From MGBC114844 sp910585855 (lineage in GTDB: Bacteria > Bacillota > Clostridia > Lachnospirales > Lachnospiraceae), in the NCBI GenBank assembly GCA_965646165.1, contig CBFFYP010000037.1, positions 1-41,239 of the forward strand: a DNA stretch of 41,239 nucleotides, in the 5' to 3' direction. Positions 37,300 through 41,239 of the stretch are shown here, one piece after another (position 1 is the first letter of the stretch; the number at the start of each line of letters is the position of its first letter). Below the pieces are notes generated by a model that saw only the letters and a list, made by a program, of their open reading frames with translations, was not told the origin of the DNA and did not search any database. Both the position numbers and the translations under genes were made by a program.

Positions 37300-37379
37300 C
37301 CAGCAATAGTTGCTCTTTATAAGTGAACACGAATCCCTAGGTTAATTCGCATTTACTATCCAATCATCTGCCAATTTCC

Positions 37380-37676
37380 TTAAGCCGGATTCTTCCCACG
37401 CTGTTTTTTATTTTTTTCATTTTCTCTTTGCTGTTTCGCAATCAAGCGTTTCATCTGTTCTGCCGGAATCCCCGGCTCTGGATAAAACTTTTTCAATTTC
37501 TCTTTTTCTTCCTGTAAAGCTGCATTTTTTTCCAGCACACTTCCTCTTACAATGTTATAACTTCTTGGTGCATCTACCATAACTTTGTAATTATTCGCTG
37601 TACCTCCTAAAAACACTACTTTAATATCTTCTCCTATCGTAAAATACTCTCCCGGCTTAATAGTAAAATTCAGCAT
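37380..37676 (-). CDS. csrA: CsrA-type translational regulator with extended C-terminus
   Basis: A 98-aa RNA-binding protein. The first 52 residues are a CsrA core: MLNFTIKPGEYFTIGEDIKV, then APRSYNIVRGSV with the expected RNA-contact Arg in IVRG. A charged tail of about 45 residues is longer than usual (CsrA is about 60-75 aa). AAGGAGG is 6 nt before the ATG. It sits directly upstream of flagellin, as in other Firmicutes. No fliW is in the window. Its promoter seems to depend on the neighbouring invertible segment. Confidence 0.88.
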   Translation of the reverse strand: MLNFTIKPGEYFTIGEDIKVVFLGGTANNYKVMVDAPRSYNIVRGSVLEKNAALQEEKEKLKKFYPEPGIPAEQMKRLIAKQQRENEKNKKQRGKNPA

Positions 37677-37728
37677 TGAAAACCTCCTTGTTTGATTTCA
37701 CCAGTCCTTGTATTTTGTCGAACTCTGA

Positions 37729-37754
37729 TGCAACATTTTGTATAAAATGTTGCA
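37729..37754. repeat. Left inverted repeat of the invertible segment
   Basis: Half-sites TGCAACATTTT and AAAATGTTGCA around GTAT. It is the exact reverse complement of 38562-38587, which has ATAC in its centre. The asymmetric core gives each site a direction, as for tyrosine recombinase sites. It is in the csrA leader, 52 nt ahead of the ATG. Confidence 0.88.
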
Positions 37755-37858
37755 TTAATACAAAATATGTCACAATATGTAATATGCTGAAAATACAGAA
37801 ATACTCTTGATTTTTCAGCCTATACAAAAAATTTTTAACCGAAAAAGGAGGAATTCCC

Positions 37859-38437
37859 ATGAGTACAACACAACCAATTAAAGATTTAAAAGACTTAGAA
37901 AACCTGAAAAACTATTACTTAAAAACACAGCCAAATTTAAGAAATTATACTATGATCTGTGTCGGTGTAAACACAGCACTGCGTATCGGAGATATCCTTT
38001 CCTTACAATGGAAAGATGTTTATAACTTTCAAAAGCAAACTTTTCATACCCATCTGACCCATACAGAAGCAAAAACAGGAAAACACACCTGTATCGCCAT
38101 CAATCAAAATATGCATCATGCTCTAAATCTATATTTCCAGTCCTTACCATCTCTTCTTCCTGAAAACTATATTTTTCACAGCAAAACACCACAAACACCA
38201 CTTTCCCGCTCACAAGCATTTCGCATCGTCAAACAAGCCTGCAGTGATTTACATCTATCTGAACATATTAGCTGTCATTCTTTAAGAAAAACCTTTGGAT
38301 ACCATGCATGGGTATCTGGTGTAAATCCTGCTATTCTAATGGTAATCTACAATCATACTTCTTTTGCCAATACAAAAAGATATCTGGGAATTGAACAAGA
38401 CGACAAAGATCAAATATTTTTAAATTTAAACTTATAA
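37859..38437 (+). CDS. Small tyrosine recombinase (FimB/FimE-type invertase)
   Basis: A 192-aa site-specific recombinase. It lacks the usual N-terminal core-binding domain and is the size of FimB/FimE (about 200 aa). The catalytic set is complete: Arg42 in ALRIGD, Lys75 in TGKHT, His140 and Arg143 in CHSLRKTFG, His166 in YNHTS and the nucleophile Tyr175 in KRYLGI. AAAAAGGAGG lies 7 nt before the ATG. It lies within two exact inverted repeats, so it most likely inverts its own segment. Divergent from csrA and flagellin. Confidence 0.93.
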   Translation: MSTTQPIKDLKDLENLKNYYLKTQPNLRNYTMICVGVNTALRIGDILSLQWKDVYNFQKQTFHTHLTHTEAKTGKHTCIAINQNMHHALNLYFQSLPSLLPENYIFHSKTPQTPLSRSQAFRIVKQACSDLHLSEHISCHSLRKTFGYHAWVSGVNPAILMVIYNHTSFANTKRYLGIEQDDKDQIFLNLNL

Positions 38438-38516
38438 TCTAATTTTCTTATAACGACCATATACAAAAAATAAAAACTTTTGAATGAAAAAACTTTAAAA
38501 AATTTTTGAAATACTC

Positions 38517-38543
38517 TAAAGAATTTTAAGAAGCCTCCGATAT
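38517..38543 (+). promoter_or_regulatory. Sigma-D (flagellar) promoter inside the invertible segment
   Basis: TAAA (38517-38520), a 16-nt spacer and CCGATAT (38537-38543) match the Firmicute sigma-D/sigma-28 consensus. It points right, away from flagellin. It ends 18 nt before the right inverted repeat. Sigma-D is the factor that drives flagellin genes in Firmicutes. Confidence 0.85.
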
Positions 38544-38561
38544 AATAAGCAAGAACAAAGA

Positions 38562-38597
38562 TGCAACATTTTATACAAAATGTTGCATCTTGTTTTT
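38562..38597 (+). terminator. Right inverted repeat, reading as an intrinsic terminator
   Basis: 38562-38587 is the right recombination repeat. Going right, its hairpin is followed by TCTTGTTTTTATT, a U-tract. A transcript from the sigma-D promoter in this orientation would stop here. At the left repeat the sequence towards csrA has no U-tract. Confidence 0.75.
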
Positions 38598-38837
38598 ATT
38601 ATACCCATATTTTCTTTCTCTATTCTTACATCACACAACCAAATATAAAAAATCTTCTAAACAATCCAGCAATATAGTCAAACATATCTCAACATAATAA
38701 CATAGATATCTTTATAAAACATATTGTAACAGCATAAGAAACTGTTCAGAAATAACTTTTCATATTGTTTGTCTTTTCCTTTGCACTGCTTAAAAATTAT
38801 TTCTGAACAACTCCTAATTTTGAGTCTGGCAAAACTA

Positions 38838-38992
38838 GCTTAACTCGGAAGGAAGGTCTATGAAGGGTTATCATTTCCCATCGGCACTTAAGCGCTGTAT
38901 TGCTGTGTTTTAGCACCTTATGTGTCCGCTATGAAAATAGGAAATACTAAGCGCAAGCGAACCCAGAATAGACCCTCCTTTCGAGTTCAGCG
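38838..38992. repeat. Structured repeat R2, copy 2
   Basis: Outer arms 38838-38861 and 38968-38992 pair with a few mismatches but differ in sequence from copy 1. The interior keeps TCATTTCCCATCGGCACTTA, CCTTATGTGTCCGCTA and CTAAGCGCAAGCG. It lies beside the TraX gene's 3' end. 38598-38837 and this element are the only content of the gap to 39015. Confidence 0.7.
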
Positions 38993-39014
38993 TCCCCTTT
39001 TTCGATTTACAACC

Positions 39015-39746
39015 TTATAAAATCCAATACCTTGCTATCAACCCCAAAATCAGCAAATGAGCCGGGTAAAAAATATAAAAAAAGTATTTCATCTGCCGTC
39101 CCCGCTGCCCATTATAAAGATGCATTGGAACAAATGCCACTAAGCCTGTGATCTCTACTAAACTGCTTGCCAGCAGTACAATCCCAGCTGCCACATCCCG
39201 CAAAATCTTTCTATCACGAAACAAATACAATACTACAATCAGCAGCACGCCATACATATCATAATCTGTCCGAAGTATAGAAGCAGCCACCAATCCACCA
39301 AACAAACATAAAACACGCAAAATTCGATTTCTTACCTCTGCCCCGCTAAAACGCCGAAGCCCACATAAAACAGCCACTCCTATTAAAAGCGTAAAATACA
39401 CATTTTGATAAAGCGGATGGTACACACTTCGAAACAATGCAAAATCAAACGGTACTTCCGATATCAAAGCAAATATCCCCAATCGAAGCATATATTTCTT
39501 TACATTACGAGTATAATAAAAACCCTCCACCAACAAAAAACAAAAAAGCGGAAATCCAAGCCGTCCAATATAACGCATAACCCAATATACTTGACGCCAC
39601 CAATTCCACTGCTGTGAAGTAAGAGAAATGGATTCTGATAAAAAAATCCCATTTTCAATCAAAGCTACTGCCATATGATCAATCAGCATAGTAAGAATTG
39701 CTATCCACTTTAAAACATTGCCTGTCAGCCCTTTTCTGTTATTCAT
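39015..39746 (-). CDS. TraX family membrane protein
   Basis: A 243-aa protein with about seven membrane helices. The start LTGNVLKWIAILTMLIDHMA and RLGFPLFCFLLVEGFYYT are typical of the TraX family (PF05857), first known as a pilin acetylase in F plasmids. The family is common in Firmicute chromosomes with no conjugation genes, as here, and its role there is unknown. It may acetylate a surface polymer. The R2 repeat lies at its 3' end. Confidence 0.88.
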   Translation of the reverse strand: MNNRKGLTGNVLKWIAILTMLIDHMAVALIENGIFLSESISLTSQQWNWWRQVYWVMRYIGRLGFPLFCFLLVEGFYYTRNVKKYMLRLGIFALISEVPFDFALFRSVYHPLYQNVYFTLLIGVAVLCGLRRFSGAEVRNRILRVLCLFGGLVAASILRTDYDMYGVLLIVVLYLFRDRKILRDVAAGIVLLASSLVEITGLVAFVPMHLYNGQRGRQMKYFFYIFYPAHLLILGLIARYWIL

Positions 39747-39913
39747 AAATCAAATCCTTTCTACTATCATAGACTTTTTCCCATTTCAGTGCCCTCTCAG
39801 AATAAAATAAACAATAAAAATTTAAAATAAATATTTCCTATTTTCCAAATCCATGTTAAAATAGCAAAAACAAAAAATCATTATACACTATATTTTATAG
39901 AAAGGACTCTGTT

Positions 39914-40096
39914 ATGGAATATCAAGTCGGCGATATTGTAAAATTAAAAAAACCGCACCCGTGCGGCAGCAGTGAATGGGAAATTCTGCGGGTAGGCATG
40001 GATTTTCGATTAAAATGCCTAGGATGCGGTCATCAAGTTATGGTTTCAAGAAAACTAGTAGAAAAAAATACCAGAGGTCTGCGCCCAAAGGAGTAA
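39914..40096 (+). CDS. DUF951 family small protein
   Basis: A 60-aa protein. It has the DUF951 pattern YQVGDIVKLKKPHPCGSSEW followed by CLGCGHQVMVSR: three cysteines near residues 17, 35 and 38 that may bind metal. AAAGGA precedes the ATG. Widely kept in Firmicutes, of unknown function, possibly nucleic-acid linked. Confidence 0.9.
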   Translation: MEYQVGDIVKLKKPHPCGSSEWEILRVGMDFRLKCLGCGHQVMVSRKLVEKNTRGLRPKE

Positions 40097-40130
40097 TCCC
40101 ATGGGCAGCCTCCTTTTAACACTCTTAAAA

Positions 40131-40844
40131 TCAAATCTGAGAAAATACTTTTCCCAAGCTGTCCTGAATCAAGAGATCTGCTCTAGAATCCATAGGAGTT
40201 ACAGACTTATTGATCAAAACCAGTTTATTTCCACGGTAATAATCAATCAATCCAGCCGCTGGATAAACCGTAAGAGAAGTTCCTCCTACAATCAAAATAT
40301 CCGCTTCCCGAATCCGCTGTACTGCCTCCGATAAAATCGCCGAATCCAATCCTTCTTCATAAAGCACCACATCCGGCTTAATCCTTCCGCCGCAGCTGCA
40401 TCTAGGTACGTCCTCTCTAGAAAGAATTTCCTCTACTCCATAAAATTTATGACAAGACTCGCAGTAATTGCGCATCACAGAACCATGCAGTTCCAATACA
40501 CATCGGCTGCCCGCTGCCTGATGAAGCCCGTCAATATTTTGTGTAATTACTGCCCGAAGTTTTCCCTCTGCCTCCAATTCTGCAAGACGGATATGCGTCT
40601 GATTTGGCTTTGCATCCAAAAAAATCATTTTTTTTCGGTAAAACTGATAAAATTCCTCCGTATGACTTAAATAAAAACTATGACTTAATATCGTTTCTGG
40701 AGGATATTTATACTGTTGATGATAAAGTCCATCCACACTCCGAAAATCCGGTATATTGCTTTCGGTAGAAACACCAGCTCCTCCAAAAAATACAATATTT
40801 TCACTCTCTTCTACCCATTTTTTCAACTGTTCTACTGCATCCAT
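40131..40844 (-). CDS. Sir2 family NAD-dependent protein deacylase
   Basis: A 237-aa sirtuin. The NAD-binding start reads FFGGAGVSTESNIPDFRS. The active-site His is in LELHGSVMRNYC and the TQNIDGLHQAAG motif is kept. Four zinc cysteines are in two pairs: CESCHKF and CSCGG region. The later GGTSLTVYPAAGLI is also conserved. I chose ATG 40844, with AAGGGGG upstream, over the longer frame from 40880. It converges on DUF951 with a gap of about 35 nt. Confidence 0.95.
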   Translation of the reverse strand: MDAVEQLKKWVEESENIVFFGGAGVSTESNIPDFRSVDGLYHQQYKYPPETILSHSFYLSHTEEFYQFYRKKMIFLDAKPNQTHIRLAELEAEGKLRAVITQNIDGLHQAAGSRCVLELHGSVMRNYCESCHKFYGVEEILSREDVPRCSCGGRIKPDVVLYEEGLDSAILSEAVQRIREADILIVGGTSLTVYPAAGLIDYYRGNKLVLINKSVTPMDSRADLLIQDSLGKVFSQI

Positions 40845-41168
40845 CTTTATGCCCCCTTTCTCAATCCAAATCTGCACCAACTAATCTGCAAAAAATAACT
40901 TTTTTTATCTTATATAATAACAGATTTTCCAAAAAAGAAAAGAAAAACTTATAGAAAAACAGAATAAACTTATAAACTTAAAAAAGGATAAAATTTTGAT
41001 TTTACGAAAAAATGGGATAAGAACGTTTTAGAGTTTTCAAAATTTTTAAATAAAAACTCGCTGGTAGCGTACGACTTTTATAGAGATTTTATTTTGTAAA
41101 TTTATTCGGAGCATAGAAAACGGCAAGACGTCTTTTGGAATTGAGAATGTCGGAGGACACCAGAGGAC

Positions 41169-41239
41169 GCCAGATTCGAAAACGGTGGGCAGCCTGCTGT
41201 TCCGGTTTCCAAAAAGCAAGAAGTTCTAAGACTTCTGCC
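41169..41239. repeat. 5' half of hairpin repeat R1, cut by the window edge
   Basis: 41169-41197 is the exact complement of 17-45. A small hairpin AGAAGTTCTAAGACTTCT follows at 41219-41236. 40845-41168 holds only A/T-rich DNA with no gene. Confidence 0.75.

Larger units (their letters stand above)
37755..38561. mobile_element. Invertible DNA segment carrying a recombinase and a sigma-D promoter
   Basis: About 0.8 kb bounded by exact 26-bp inverted repeats. It holds one gene, the tyrosine recombinase, and a sigma-D promoter at its right edge facing right. Inversion would place that promoter upstream of csrA and flagellin, about 97 nt before the csrA start. In the present orientation it faces a terminator and no gene. 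Inversion itself is an inference. Confidence 0.8.

Noticed and set aside
37300..37379. A separate sigma-D promoter directly before flagellin
   Set aside because: TAAA occurs but no CCGATAT-like -10 at the right distance.
37729..38587. Reading the two repeats only as ordinary terminators or ends of a MITE
   Set aside because: They are exact inverted copies, enclose an intact tyrosine recombinase and a sigma-D promoter, and one side has no U-tract.
1..41239. CRISPR arrays, tRNA and rRNA genes
   Set aside because: No regularly spaced direct repeats, cloverleaf folds or rRNA sequence were found on reading both strands.

Overview
The window looks like a chromosomal piece of a motile, low-GC, anaerobic Firmicute of the Lachnospiraceae type. 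This rests on gene content: a Clostridia-style Tad pilus operon with DUF5702 and DUF6382/FHA members, a threonyl T-box, a glucose-family PTS with an antiterminator, a CsrA-linked flagellin, and TraX, DUF951 and sirtuin genes. No rRNA, tRNA or CRISPR array was seen. Nearly all genes lie on the minus strand. Both window ends fall inside complementary arms of one hairpin repeat, so this may be a contig broken at repeats.

Layout. 1-520: repeat DNA with a large structured insertion. 538-2636: promoter, T-box leader and thrS. 2734-6232: HIT protein, an orphan soluble histidine kinase, and a rhomboid protease with a flavodoxin/SCP2-like protein. 6351-17241: one Tad pilus operon read leftwards from a promoter at 17213-17241 (prepilin peptidase, TadZ, TadA, TadB, TadC, a 57-residue Flp pilin, DUF5702, a TadE-like protein with a Cys-rich tail, a second prepilin peptidase, a second TadE-like protein, FHA protein). 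17359-17500: hairpin repeat. 17541-20807: EIICBA sugar PTS gene and its PRD antiterminator, with an antiterminator/terminator leader. 20823-24856: chemoreceptor and an AgrC/LytTR-type two-component pair. 25243-29916: sugar utilisation locus (xylulokinase, LacI regulator, fucose-isomerase-like enzyme) with a palindromic operator. 30009-31970: mobile-element debris (rep-like gene, ribbon-helix-helix protein, broken gene). 32097-38587: flagellar phase-variation locus. 38838-41239: second copy of a structured repeat, TraX, DUF951, sirtuin and repeat DNA.

The most interesting system is at 37.7-38.6 kb. A small tyrosine recombinase with a complete catalytic set is flanked by two exact 26-bp inverted repeats. 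Between the recombinase and the right repeat is a near-perfect sigma-D (flagellar) promoter that points away from the flagellin in the assembled orientation. Inverting the roughly 0.8-kb segment would aim it at csrA-flagellin-glycosyltransferase-methyltransferase. The repeat itself reads as an intrinsic terminator in the present orientation and loses its U-tract when joined to csrA. I read this as a flagellin ON/OFF switch, captured OFF. The flagellin leader also carries a GGA-loop hairpin and a GGA-containing Shine-Dalgarno, matching CsrA control of flagellin translation.
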